Assembly: GCF_900176345.1 (NCBI RefSeq)
Contig: NZ_FWXU01000011.1
Span: forward strand, 62,001 to 126,000
Length of the DNA stretch: 64,000 bases
Source: Rhizobium sp. RU36D
GTDB taxonomy: Bacteria > Pseudomonadota > Alphaproteobacteria > Rhizobiales > Rhizobiaceae
Direction of reading: 5' to 3'
Numbering within the stretch: position 1 is the first letter of the stretch; every line of letters starts with the position of its first letter. This document shows positions 44,184 through 51,893 of the stretch, piece after piece. The notes below the pieces were generated by a model that saw nothing but the letters and a program-made list of their open reading frames with translations, was not told the DNA's origin and did no database searches. Made by a program: the position numbers and the translations under genes.

Positions 44184-45494
44184 TTAGGCCGCGGCCCTCA
44201 GCCCCTCAGCAGCCTCCAGCCCCCGTTCCAGGTCGGCCAGGATGTCGTCGATATGCTCGATACCGACCGACAGGCGGACATAGCCTGCCGTGACCCCGGT
44301 CTTCAACTGATCCTCGGCCGTTAACTGCGAATGCGTGGTCGATGCCGGATGGATCGCCAGGCTGCGGGCGTCACCGATATTGGCGACATGATAGTGCAGT
44401 TGCAGGGCATCGATGAAACGGCGACCGGCCTCGCGACCGGCGGCCAGCTCGAAGCCGACAAGTCCGCTATATCCGCCCTTCAGATACTTGTCCGCCCGCT
44501 CGCGGGCGACACCCTGCTGCAGACCGGGATAGATGACACGGCTGACTTCCGGACGCTTGGACAGGAATTCCGCTACCTTTTGGGCATTCGAACTATGGCG
44601 CTCGATGCGCAGAGGCAGGGTCTCAAGTCCCTGAAGGGTCAGGAAGGCATTGAAGGGTGACAAGGCCGCGCCAAGGTCGCGCAGCAGGGTCGTACGGGCC
44701 TTGACGATATAGGCCACGGGGCCGAGCGGCTTCACCGCCTGGGTCCAGACCGCACCGTGATAGCTTGGGTCAGGCGTGTTCAGCGCAGGCTGGCGGGCGC
44801 CGGCCGCTTCCCAGTCGAAATTGCCGCCATCGATGATGGCGCCACCAATCGAGGTGCCATGGCCGCCGATATACTTGGTCGTCGAATAGACGACGACGGC
44901 GGCACCATGATCGAAGGGACGGGCGAGCAGCGGAGCAGCGGTGTTGTCGACGATCAAGGGAATGCCGAGCTTGCGGCCAATGGCGGCGACTTCGGCAATC
45001 GGGAACACCTGGAGCTTCGGATTGGGCAAGGTCTCGGCATAATAGGCGCGCGTGCGCTCGTCCGTCGCACGGGCAAACGCCTCCGGATCCTGCGGATCCA
45101 CGAACCGGACTTCGATGCCCTGGTCCTTCAAGGTGTTGGCAAAGAGGTTCCAGGTACCGCCATAGAGATCGGTGGAGCTGACGATATTGTCCCCCACCCG
45201 TGCAAGGTTCTGCACGGCGAAGGCAGACGCAGCCTGGCCTGACGCGAGCACGAGGGCCGCGGCACCACCTTCGAGCGCTGCAAGCCGCTGCTCCAGCACG
45301 TCGTTTGTCGGGTTGCCGATACGGGTGTAGATCGGCCCCAGTTCCTCCAGGGCAAAGAGCCGCGATGCGTGGTCCGCGCTCTGAAACTGGAATGACGTCG
45401 TCTGGTGGATGGGTGGCTGGACCGACCCGGTCGACGGATCGGCTCTCCAGCCGGCATGTAGTGCAAGCGTTTCGTTATGTGCGCTTTTCGTCAT
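44184..45494 (-). CDS. metY: O-acetylhomoserine sulfhydrylase (aminocarboxypropyltransferase)
   Basis: 436-residue PLP enzyme of the Cys/Met metabolism family. The length and opening TLALHAGWRADPSTGSVQPP are characteristic of MetY. The PLP lysine is Lys207 in VVYSTTKYIGGHGTSIGG, and the ring-nitrogen Asp is in IPLIVDNTAAPLLARP. It makes homocysteine from O-acetylhomoserine and sulfide, the last step of sulfur assimilation into methionine. GAGGA precedes the ATG at 45494. It is the third gene of a unit behind a GST and an ArsR gene, but a 260-bp gap with a sulfur-promoter-like motif suggests its own promoter. Confidence 0.92.
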   Translation of the reverse strand: MTKSAHNETLALHAGWRADPSTGSVQPPIHQTTSFQFQSADHASRLFALEELGPIYTRIGNPTNDVLEQRLAALEGGAAALVLASGQAASAFAVQNLARVGDNIVSSTDLYGGTWNLFANTLKDQGIEVRFVDPQDPEAFARATDERTRAYYAETLPNPKLQVFPIAEVAAIGRKLGIPLIVDNTAAPLLARPFDHGAAVVVYSTTKYIGGHGTSIGGAIIDGGNFDWEAAGARQPALNTPDPSYHGAVWTQAVKPLGPVAYIVKARTTLLRDLGAALSPFNAFLTLQGLETLPLRIERHSSNAQKVAEFLSKRPEVSRVIYPGLQQGVARERADKYLKGGYSGLVGFELAAGREAGRRFIDALQLHYHVANIGDARSLAIHPASTTHSQLTAEDQLKTGVTAGYVRLSVGIEHIDDILADLERGLEAAEGLRAAA

Positions 45495-45604
45495 CGTCCT
45501 CACTCCTCGCATTGGCCGCGGTCATCAGCGTCTCACAGCGGCTGTTTTGGACTGGCGGATCCCCTGGATCGACCAGATCCGTAACACCAAGGATAGATCA
45601 GACG

Positions 45605-45617
45605 ATAAATTCTATAG
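45605..45617 (-). promoter_or_regulatory. AT-rich element shared by sulfur-gene promoters (copy 1)
   Basis: On the minus strand the sequence around CTATAGAATTTAT lies about 111 bp before metY. It differs at one position from CTATAGATTTTAT (46855-46867) in the arsR/sulfonate divergent promoter, and ATAGATTTTA recurs at 58937-58946 upstream of the sulfonate-flavoprotein operon. A shared regulator is inferred. Confidence 0.4.
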
Positions 45618-45754
45618 ACAATAAACGTTTCATTCGTTGCATGCTTTGGGGAAAATCCTACCCCGGCACCGGTTCCCTTAGTCTTATGTCGCCATGGGAT
45701 CGGCGGTCAGGCTGCAAGCCCGCAGATCCGCTTTTTCGGCCGGGCGCGCGTCCG

Positions 45755-46384
45755 CTACGGCAAAGGGATCCCGGCGGTAAAATGGGGGATACGATATCCG
45801 CGCTGTATGGCAGGGCGGTTGCCGAGCACCAGATACCACCGGCGCGTTTCGGGAAAATCATCAAGTGAGATCCGGTGCCGGGCAAATCTGGAAACCCAGG
45901 GCCAGACAGCGATATCGGCGATCGAGTAAACGTCAACGACAAACTCACGGCCATTGAGGCGGCGCTCAAGCGTTTCATAGAGACGGCGCACATCCGCCCC
46001 GAAGCGCGTCTCCGCAAAGGGTGCCGCGCCGGCATGATAGGTCAGGAAATAGTGGGCATAGCCGAGCGTGGGGCCAAAGCTTGCCGATTGCCAAAAAAGC
46101 CATTCCAGAACCTGCAGCCTCGCCGCGCCACCCTCAGGCAGCAGCCTTCCCGTTTTCTCCGCAAGGTAAACGAGGATCGCGCTGGATTCCGTGAGAACAG
46201 TTCCGGTGTCTTGATCCACAATGACAGGAATTTTTGCGGCCGGGTTTATCGCAACGAATGCAGGCGCGAATTGCTCGTCCTTCTCGATATTGATGCTGTG
46301 AACCCGGTATGGAAGGCCAAGCTCTTCGAGCGCAATGGAGATTTTCAAGCCGTTGGGCGTCGGCCAGGTGTAGATATCGATCAT
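45755..46384 (-). CDS. Glutathione S-transferase
   Basis: 209-residue GST of the YfcG/Ure2-like style. It opens with MIDIYTWPTPNGLKISIALE, in which Thr/Asn of TPNG hold glutathione, and has NPAAKIPVIVDQDTGTVLTE with the cis-Pro. YfcG-like members are disulfide-bond reductases that use two glutathiones. The ATG at 46384 is taken; a GTG directly before it is possible. It follows the ArsR gene by a few bases, suggesting shared transcription. It may handle sulfur-conjugated intermediates; that is inference. Confidence 0.87.
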   Translation of the reverse strand: MIDIYTWPTPNGLKISIALEELGLPYRVHSINIEKDEQFAPAFVAINPAAKIPVIVDQDTGTVLTESSAILVYLAEKTGRLLPEGGAARLQVLEWLFWQSASFGPTLGYAHYFLTYHAGAAPFAETRFGADVRRLYETLERRLNGREFVVDVYSIADIAVWPWVSRFARHRISLDDFPETRRWYLVLGNRPAIQRGYRIPHFTAGIPLP

Positions 46385-46387
46385 CAC

Positions 46388-46753
46388 TTAATCAAACATC
46401 ATCTGGTCCAACGGCAGACGCCCCATGCGCGCCTTGCCCGTGACGTCGGAAAGATCGGCGTAGAAGCCGCGCAACGTCTGAACCAGCGTGACGATCCGCG
46501 GATCGACCACCCGGTATACCACCGCCTTGCCCTCACGCCGCCCCTCGATCACGCCCGCCGCCCTCAGTTCACTCAGTTGCTGCGACAGGGTCGGCTGGGG
46601 GATATCTAGCTCGAATTCCAACGCCGAGACCGAGGCTTCGCGCTCCAGCAGGTAGCAGGCAATGGCGAGCCGATTGGCATTGGCGATCAGCTTCAAAAGG
46701 TCGCTTGCCTCGGAGACACTCCGACAAATCCGCGTCGATATGGGTCTGGTCAT
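46388..46753 (-). CDS. ArsR-family transcriptional regulator
   Basis: 121-residue winged-helix regulator: LLKLIANANRLAIACYLLER, the recognition helix in IPQPTLSQQLSELRAAGVIE, and the wing RREGKAVVYRVVD. It has two cysteines, Cys10 and Cys33, and lacks the metal-binding ELCVCDL motif, so it is more like the sulfide- or persulfide-sensing or ligand-binding branch than an arsenic sensor. The ATG at 46753 follows GGGGAG. It is divergent from a sulfonate-related operon, with direct and inverted repeats in the shared promoter region. Confidence 0.85.
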   Translation of the reverse strand: MTRPISTRICRSVSEASDLLKLIANANRLAIACYLLEREASVSALEFELDIPQPTLSQQLSELRAAGVIEGRREGKAVVYRVVDPRIVTLVQTLRGFYADLSDVTGKARMGRLPLDQMMFD

Positions 46754-46775
46754 GACACTCCCCGCCCTACAGTTC

Positions 46776-46939
46776 ATAAAAATGTAAATTCAGATTGCAG
46801 GAATTTCAATGCGATGCTCCCGTCAAAGCGTTAGATCACTGTATATTTTGCAATCTATAGATTTTATAGTTTTTTATCTTCTTGGCGACGCACCGCGCGC
46901 CAAACCATTCCTCGCCATCATTCTATAAAAAAGTAAATT
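46776..46939. promoter_or_regulatory. Divergent arsR/sulfonate promoter region with repeats
   Basis: Two 15-bp direct repeats, ATAAAAATGTAAATT (46776-46790) and ATAAAAAAGTAAATT (46925-46939), differ at one base and each sits 22-23 bp before a start (46753 minus, 46962 plus). Between them lie the inverted repeat AAATTC-N9-GAATTT (46786-46806) and CTATAGATTTTATAG (46855-46869), the element shared with other sulfur promoters. ArsR binding to one or more is likely but inferred. Confidence 0.55.
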
Positions 46940-46961
46940 GATGGCCATCAGAGGAGAGGTC

Positions 46962-47804
46962 ATGAAAATCGGCGTTCACCCGAATAATCTGCATTTGCGT
47001 CTGGCGCGCCTTTGGCCCGGCGCCTTCGCTCAGTTCTCGCCCCGCTTCATTCCCTACCGCGAAGGTCGGGACACGGCTGCGCTTCTTCAGGCTGGCGACA
47101 TCGATTTCGGCGGCACAGGCTCGACGCCTCCGATTGAGGCCGATGCCTGCGGCCTCGACGTGATCTATATTGCCGCATCGGCGCCAAGACCCGCCAATGG
47201 CGCGATCCTTGTGCGCAGGGACAGTCGTATCCGCGAGGTTGCAGAACTTGTCGGAACGCGCATATCCCTGATCGACGGCTCGTTCCACACCTATCTTCTC
47301 GCCAAAAGCCTGGAAAACGAAGGGCTCGCCCTGAGCGACGTGACGCGCATCGAAAGTGGCGACAGGGATGCGCAGAAGGATCTGCTGGACGGCGAGGTCG
47401 AGGCCTGGGTAACCATGTCGCCGCGGCTGGAGGCGGCTCTGCAGCGAGACGATCTGAGGGAGTTGGTGCGCTGCGGATCCCTTATTCCCAACCGTTCGCT
47501 GTTCTGGACGCTGGCGCGCCATGGATTGGATCCGGCGACCCGAGCAGCCATCGCTGCCGAACTGGACCGGGTCGGCCGGGAGGTGATGGCGGATATCGAC
47601 AAGGCGGCCGATCTGCTGGCAGCGGAACCCGGCAGCGAAGGCGATGCCGCATCCTGGGCCCGGGTCCTGCGCTCGCGTGATCTCTCCGTCGTGCCCTTCG
47701 ACGACACGATCTTGTCGGAACAGCAGGACGAAACGGAGACGCTGTTTCGCCACGGCCATTTCGATGCGCCTGTTGTTCCTGGCCAAACCGCAATACAACG
47801 TTAG
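46962..47804 (+). CDS. Sulfonate-binding-protein-like protein without signal peptide
   Basis: 280-residue protein of the SsuA/TauA/NMT1-like binding fold. The ligand-loop pattern is LLQAGDIDFGGTGSTPPIEA, then IYIAASAPRPANGAILVRRD and LVGTRISLIDGSFHTYLLAK. The start at 46962 follows GAGGAGAGGT; it begins MKIGVHPNN with no signal peptide, so the protein is predicted to be cytoplasmic. In this fold, DszB-type sulfinate desulfinases are cytoplasmic, but the DszB catalytic cysteine position is not evident here. It is followed 8 bp later by an SsuD-like monooxygenase. Possible roles are desulfination, substrate delivery or sensing. Confidence 0.75.
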   Translation: MKIGVHPNNLHLRLARLWPGAFAQFSPRFIPYREGRDTAALLQAGDIDFGGTGSTPPIEADACGLDVIYIAASAPRPANGAILVRRDSRIREVAELVGTRISLIDGSFHTYLLAKSLENEGLALSDVTRIESGDRDAQKDLLDGEVEAWVTMSPRLEAALQRDDLRELVRCGSLIPNRSLFWTLARHGLDPATRAAIAAELDRVGREVMADIDKAADLLAAEPGSEGDAASWARVLRSRDLSVVPFDDTILSEQQDETETLFRHGHFDAPVVPGQTAIQR

Positions 47805-47812
47805 GACAGACG

Positions 47813-48943
47813 ATGAACGTCTTATGGTATATGTGCGCGCCCGATGGCGCCTATCCGTGGCAGCCCGAAGGATCCCGAAAGGTCGATCTCGGCTATTACA
47901 AGCAACTGGCCCTCGCCTATGACCAACTCGGATACACCGGTGCGCTGTTTGCCACCGGAGCCCATGACGTCTGGGTTCTGGCAAGCGCACTGCTGTCCTA
48001 TACGGAACGAATGAAATTCCTCGTCGCCATCCATCCTGGGCTTGTCGCGCCGACCCTTCTGGCGAAGATGGCAGCCACGCTGCAGGAGTTCTCACGCGAT
48101 CGCCTGCTGATCAACGTGGTGTCGGGCGACGCCAAGATGCTCGGCGCCTACGGCATGACTATGCCCCACGACGAGCGATACGATATGGCGGATGAATATC
48201 TGCAGATCTGGCACCGGCTGTTTGCCGGTGAGACCGTCAGCCACCATGGCAAGTATTTCCAGACGGAGGGCGCGAAACTGGCTTTGCCCGTGGGGGAAAC
48301 AATTGCCCCTCCCCCTCTGTGGTTCGGAGGATCCTCCGACAAGGCACTGGATGTCGCTGCCAAGCATGTGCAGACCTATCTGTCGTGGGGCGAAACGCCG
48401 GAGCAGATCGGGGCCAAGGTGGCAGCGGTCAAGGCAAAGGCGGCCGAATATGGCCGCAGCCTGGACTACGGCATACGCCTCTACGTGATCGTCCGCGACA
48501 CCGACGCAGAGGCCTGGGATGCGGCGTCCGACCTGTACAAGCGCATGGACGAGCGCGCAATTGCCGCCAACCAGCGCTTTGTCAGCAAGACGGATTCGGT
48601 CGGCCAAAGCCGCATGACCGCGATGCATGGTGGCCAGAAGCCGGAAAACCTGAGAGACCTGGAAATCGCCCCCAATCTCTGGGCCGGCATAGGTCTGGTA
48701 CGACCTGGACCCGGCACCGCAATCGTCGGCTCCCCGGACACGGTGATCCGGACCTTGGAGGCCTATCGCAAGGCAGGCGTGGAAACCTTCATCCTCTCGG
48801 GCATGCCTTTGCTTGAGGAGGCGTTTCGTTTCGGAGAAAAGGTCTTGCCACGCCTCGACGTCACGCGGCACGTCGCGCCGGCACGCAACTACACATGGTC
48901 AACCCTGTTTGACCGGGATCTCTCGAACGCAAAGGCATCCTGA
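47813..48943 (+). CDS. FMN-dependent alkanesulfonate/sulfone monooxygenase, SsuD/SfnG-like
   Basis: 376-residue luciferase-fold enzyme of the SsuD type. It has the opening NVLWYMCAPDGAYPWQPEGS, the flavin/substrate region FLVAIHPGLVAPTLLAKMAA and INVVSGDAKMLGAYGMTM, and the late NLWAGIGLVRPGPGTAIVGS, all matching desulfonating monooxygenases. With reduced FMN and oxygen it would release sulfite from an alkane sulfonate or sulfone. Its partner flavin reductase (SsuE-like) is not in the operon. It sits between a leaderless binding-like protein and a TRAP transporter, so the substrate probably enters through that TRAP system. Confidence 0.88.
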   Translation: MNVLWYMCAPDGAYPWQPEGSRKVDLGYYKQLALAYDQLGYTGALFATGAHDVWVLASALLSYTERMKFLVAIHPGLVAPTLLAKMAATLQEFSRDRLLINVVSGDAKMLGAYGMTMPHDERYDMADEYLQIWHRLFAGETVSHHGKYFQTEGAKLALPVGETIAPPPLWFGGSSDKALDVAAKHVQTYLSWGETPEQIGAKVAAVKAKAAEYGRSLDYGIRLYVIVRDTDAEAWDAASDLYKRMDERAIAANQRFVSKTDSVGQSRMTAMHGGQKPENLRDLEIAPNLWAGIGLVRPGPGTAIVGSPDTVIRTLEAYRKAGVETFILSGMPLLEEAFRFGEKVLPRLDVTRHVAPARNYTWSTLFDRDLSNAKAS

Positions 48944-48962
48944 GGGATCGCAAGGGATTGAT

Positions 48963-50792
48963 ATGGCCAGTTCCACCCAGACACTCGACCCGGCGGCTGA
49001 TGCCGGACGCGTCATGGCAAGGCGCGTATCACGCACCCTGGATGCCGTGCTGGGGGCTGTAGCCGCGGCACTTCTCGCCGTGCTGCTGATTGTTGTGCTG
49101 ACCAGTGTCGGCCTGCGCTATGTGTTCAGTACTGGCTTTGTCGGTTCTGAGGACCTGGGCATCTGGTTGCATGTGGCGCTGATTTCGATCGGCGCTCCCC
49201 TGAGCCTGAAGAGTGCTCTCGCCATGCGGCTTGACGTCTTCCTGCGCTTCTTTCCCACCCGCCTGCATCCCGCCATTGCAGCGCTTGCGGATAGTTTTTC
49301 CGTCACGGCGGGTTTGATCCTGATGTTTGGCAGCAGCGAGATTGTCTCGATGCTCGGCGGCACCTCGCCGTCGCTCGGCCTGCCGGAATGGGTCAGGTTT
49401 GGCTTCATCGGCATTGGCGGCGGCCTGGTGCTCGCCGTCTTGCTGCTACAGCGCCTTGGGGAGGGCAACGCTGTCTCCGCCGTGGCGTCCCTGGCGATCG
49501 GGACAGCCGTCTATGCCGGTGTTCCCCTACTACAGATCGCAAGTCCGCTGCCGCCCAGCATCTGGCTCGGTCTGGTGGCAGCGCTCGGGCTGGTGCTCGC
49601 GGCCCCCCTTGCCCATGCTTTCCTGGCGGCAGCCTATGTGGCGATGGCCTTCGGCAGTCCGCTACCGGAGCCAGCGATCGTCTCCTCGACGGTCACAGGC
49701 ATGTCGAAATTCCTGCTGCTCGCCATCCCCTTCTTCCTGCTGGCGGGTGCGATGCTGACAGCATCCGGGGTCGCCCAGCAACTGGTGCGTTTTGCCGCAG
49801 CCATGGTGGGCCATCGCCGCGCCGGCCTCGCCCAGACGACGCTCCTGACCAGCGTGCTGTTTTCCGGGGCCTCAGGATCATCAGTGGCCAATGCCGCCTT
49901 TGGCGCCTCGACCTTCCAGCCGGAACTGGTCAAGCACGGCTATCGCCCCGATCAGGCGGGCGCCATCATCGCCGCCACCTCGGTGCTCGACAATGTCATC
50001 CCGCCCTCGATTGCCTTCCTCATCCTCGCTACCGCCACCAATCTCTCGGTCGGCTCGCTGCTGGTCGGGGGCTTCTTCGCAGGCGGGCTTATGGCCATCT
50101 GCCTCGCTGTGGCGATCCACCTGACGGTGCGCGATGTTGCCCCGCAGCCCCGAGTCCCTGGCGCCGAACGCTGGAAGGCGGCTCTTTCGGCCATCCCTGC
50201 GTTCGGCCTGGGCGTGATCGTGGTGGCCGGAATTCGCATCGGCATTGTCACGACGACCGAGGCTGCGGCTCTTGCAGCCCTCTACACCCTGTTCCTTGGC
50301 ATCGGCAGCAGGGTCGGCGCGTCAGGCATCTTTGCCGTGTTTCGCCAGTCCGCCACGGAGGCCGCCGCTATCGGGCTGTTGATCGGCACCGCCGGACCGT
50401 TTGCCTTCCTTCTGGCGGTGGACAATGTATCCGACCTCATTACGCAGTTCGTCACACTGCTGGGCGGAAGCAAGATTGCCGTCCTCTTGCTGTCCAACCT
50501 GATCCTGCTGGTTGTCGGCCTCGTGCTCGATATCGGCGCGGCCATCCTGCTTTTCGGACCGATCCTGCTGCCGGCCGCGATCGCCGCGGGCATCGATCCC
50601 ATCCATTTCGGCGTCATCATCGTGGTCAACCTGATGATCCACGGCCTGACGCCGCCCATCGGCATGCTGATTTTCGTTGTCAGTGGTGTCACCCGCGTAC
50701 CGGCGACCGCGCTTTTCCGGGCGGTCGCGCCCTACCTGCTTTCCCTTCTTGTCGCCCTCGCAATTCTCTGCGCCTGGGCCAGCCTGTTCTAA
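48963..50792 (+). CDS. TRAP transporter permease, fused DctQ-DctM
   Basis: 609-residue permease. The first 170 residues have four helices as in the small DctQ subunit (LLAVLLIVVLTSVGLRYVFS); the rest is the large DctM subunit with SVLFSGASGSSVANAAFGAS, VLDNVIPPSIAFLILATATN and MIHGLTPPIGMLIFVVSGVT, all DctM landmarks. TRAP systems use a sodium gradient and a periplasmic binding protein. The ATG at 48963 follows AAGGGA. Together with the next gene it forms a complete transporter for the compound handled by the SsuD-like enzyme. Confidence 0.92.
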   Translation: MASSTQTLDPAADAGRVMARRVSRTLDAVLGAVAAALLAVLLIVVLTSVGLRYVFSTGFVGSEDLGIWLHVALISIGAPLSLKSALAMRLDVFLRFFPTRLHPAIAALADSFSVTAGLILMFGSSEIVSMLGGTSPSLGLPEWVRFGFIGIGGGLVLAVLLLQRLGEGNAVSAVASLAIGTAVYAGVPLLQIASPLPPSIWLGLVAALGLVLAAPLAHAFLAAAYVAMAFGSPLPEPAIVSSTVTGMSKFLLLAIPFFLLAGAMLTASGVAQQLVRFAAAMVGHRRAGLAQTTLLTSVLFSGASGSSVANAAFGASTFQPELVKHGYRPDQAGAIIAATSVLDNVIPPSIAFLILATATNLSVGSLLVGGFFAGGLMAICLAVAIHLTVRDVAPQPRVPGAERWKAALSAIPAFGLGVIVVAGIRIGIVTTTEAAALAALYTLFLGIGSRVGASGIFAVFRQSATEAAAIGLLIGTAGPFAFLLAVDNVSDLITQFVTLLGGSKIAVLLLSNLILLVVGLVLDIGAAILLFGPILLPAAIAAGIDPIHFGVIIVVNLMIHGLTPPIGMLIFVVSGVTRVPATALFRAVAPYLLSLLVALAILCAWASLF

Positions 50793-50807
50793 TCGGAGGA
50801 CAACGTT

Positions 50808-51806
50808 ATGCATCCCATCAACCGCCGCACTATACTGAAGATCGGTGCCATCGGTACCGCTGCCCTTGCCGCGCCGGCCTTCCTGCGCTCGGCCTATGCG
50901 GCCCCGCGCACCCTGACCGTCGCATCGCTGTTTGGAGACGACAAGCCAGAGACAAAGATCTGGGTGAAAATCAGCGAACTGGTGGAAGCCAAGCTGCCCG
51001 GCCGCATCAAGTTCAATATCGTCAAGAACGGTGCGCTTGGCGGCGAGAAGGAAGTGGCGGAGGGGCTGCGTCTCGGTTCCGTCCATGCCAGCCTGTCGAC
51101 CGTGTCTTCGCTGTCGGGCTGGGTCCCGGAACTGCAACTTCTCGACCTGCCCTTCCTGTTCCGCGATGCCGACCATGTTCGCCGCGTTGTCAACGGCCAG
51201 ACGGGCGCAGAGCTCAGGAAGAAGCTGGAAGCCCAGCAGTTCATCGTCGGCGACTTCATCAACTATGGCGCCCGACACCTGCTGGCCAAGGAGCCGATCA
51301 CCCGGCCCGAACAATTGAACGGAAAGAAGATCCGCGTGATTCAGAGCCCGCTTCACACTAAGCTGTGGAGCGCCTTCGGCACCACGCCGGTCGGCATCCC
51401 GATCACGGAAACCTATAATTCTCTTGCCACCGGCGTTGCCGATGCCATGGACCTGACCAAGTCCGCCTATGCCGGCTTCAAGCTCTACGAGGTGGTGCCC
51501 TACATGACCGAAACAGGCCATATCTGGGCATCCGGCGTGGTCTACTTTGCCGCGGGCACTTGGAACCAGCTCAACGACGAGGAAAAGACGGTTCTGGCGG
51601 AAGCCTCTGCGGAAGGGGCGCAATATTTCAACCAGTTGATCGTCGCAGACGAAGCCAAGTCGGTCGAGACCGCCCTGGCAAATGGCGGCAAGCTCCTAAA
51701 GCCCGAAGCCTTCGAAGACTGGCAGAAGGGTGCCCAGTCCGTGTGGAAGGATTTTGCCGATATTGTCGGCGGTCTCGACAAGATCAACAGCATTCAGTCC
51801 GCTTAG
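50808..51806 (+). CDS. TRAP transporter substrate-binding protein (DctP-type)
   Basis: 332-residue periplasmic protein with a Tat-like signal (NRRTILKIGAIGTAALAAPA, cut near AYA-APRTL). The body has SELVEAKLPGRIKFNIVKNG, LDLPFLFRDADHVRRVV, and the central YNSLATGVADAMDLTKSAYA, where the ligand arginine/Asn region of DctP proteins lies. It delivers the substrate to the fused permease 15 bp upstream. A strong hairpin closes the operon 22 bp after the stop. Confidence 0.92.
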   Translation: MHPINRRTILKIGAIGTAALAAPAFLRSAYAAPRTLTVASLFGDDKPETKIWVKISELVEAKLPGRIKFNIVKNGALGGEKEVAEGLRLGSVHASLSTVSSLSGWVPELQLLDLPFLFRDADHVRRVVNGQTGAELRKKLEAQQFIVGDFINYGARHLLAKEPITRPEQLNGKKIRVIQSPLHTKLWSAFGTTPVGIPITETYNSLATGVADAMDLTKSAYAGFKLYEVVPYMTETGHIWASGVVYFAAGTWNQLNDEEKTVLAEASAEGAQYFNQLIVADEAKSVETALANGGKLLKPEAFEDWQKGAQSVWKDFADIVGGLDKINSIQSA

Positions 51807-51828
51807 GCTTCCGAGCGTTCGTCAAGAC

Positions 51829-51853
51829 CTCCGTGCCGCGACGCGGCACGGAG
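51829..51853 (+). terminator. Terminator of the sulfonate/TRAP operon
   Basis: CTCCGTGCCGC (51829-51839) pairs exactly with GCGGCACGGAG (51843-51853) around GAC. There is no T-run, so efficiency may depend on Rho or the convergent location. It lies 22 bp past the DctP stop. Confidence 0.6.
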
Positions 51854-51893
51854 ATGCCAATCCCGCGGCAGGTGGGCTGGCAATAGAGAAGCG

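Noticed and set aside
45495-45754. SAM-II riboswitch before metY
   Set aside because: Alphaproteobacterial met genes often have one, but I could not find its conserved pseudoknot strands; the region shows only an AT-rich promoter element.
46962-47804. DszB-type sulfinate desulfinase assignment
   Set aside because: The cytoplasmic location fits, but the DszB catalytic cysteine region (near residue 27 there) has no counterpart here, so only the broad binding-protein fold is called.
46923-48095. 390-codon minus-strand open frame over the binding-like and monooxygenase genes
   Set aside because: Antisense to two motif-bearing genes with ribosome sites; no domain of its own.
49388-51361. 657-codon plus-strand open frame overlapping the TRAP genes
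   Set aside because: Out of frame with the TRAP permease and binding protein, both well supported; product is Arg/Pro-rich shadow.
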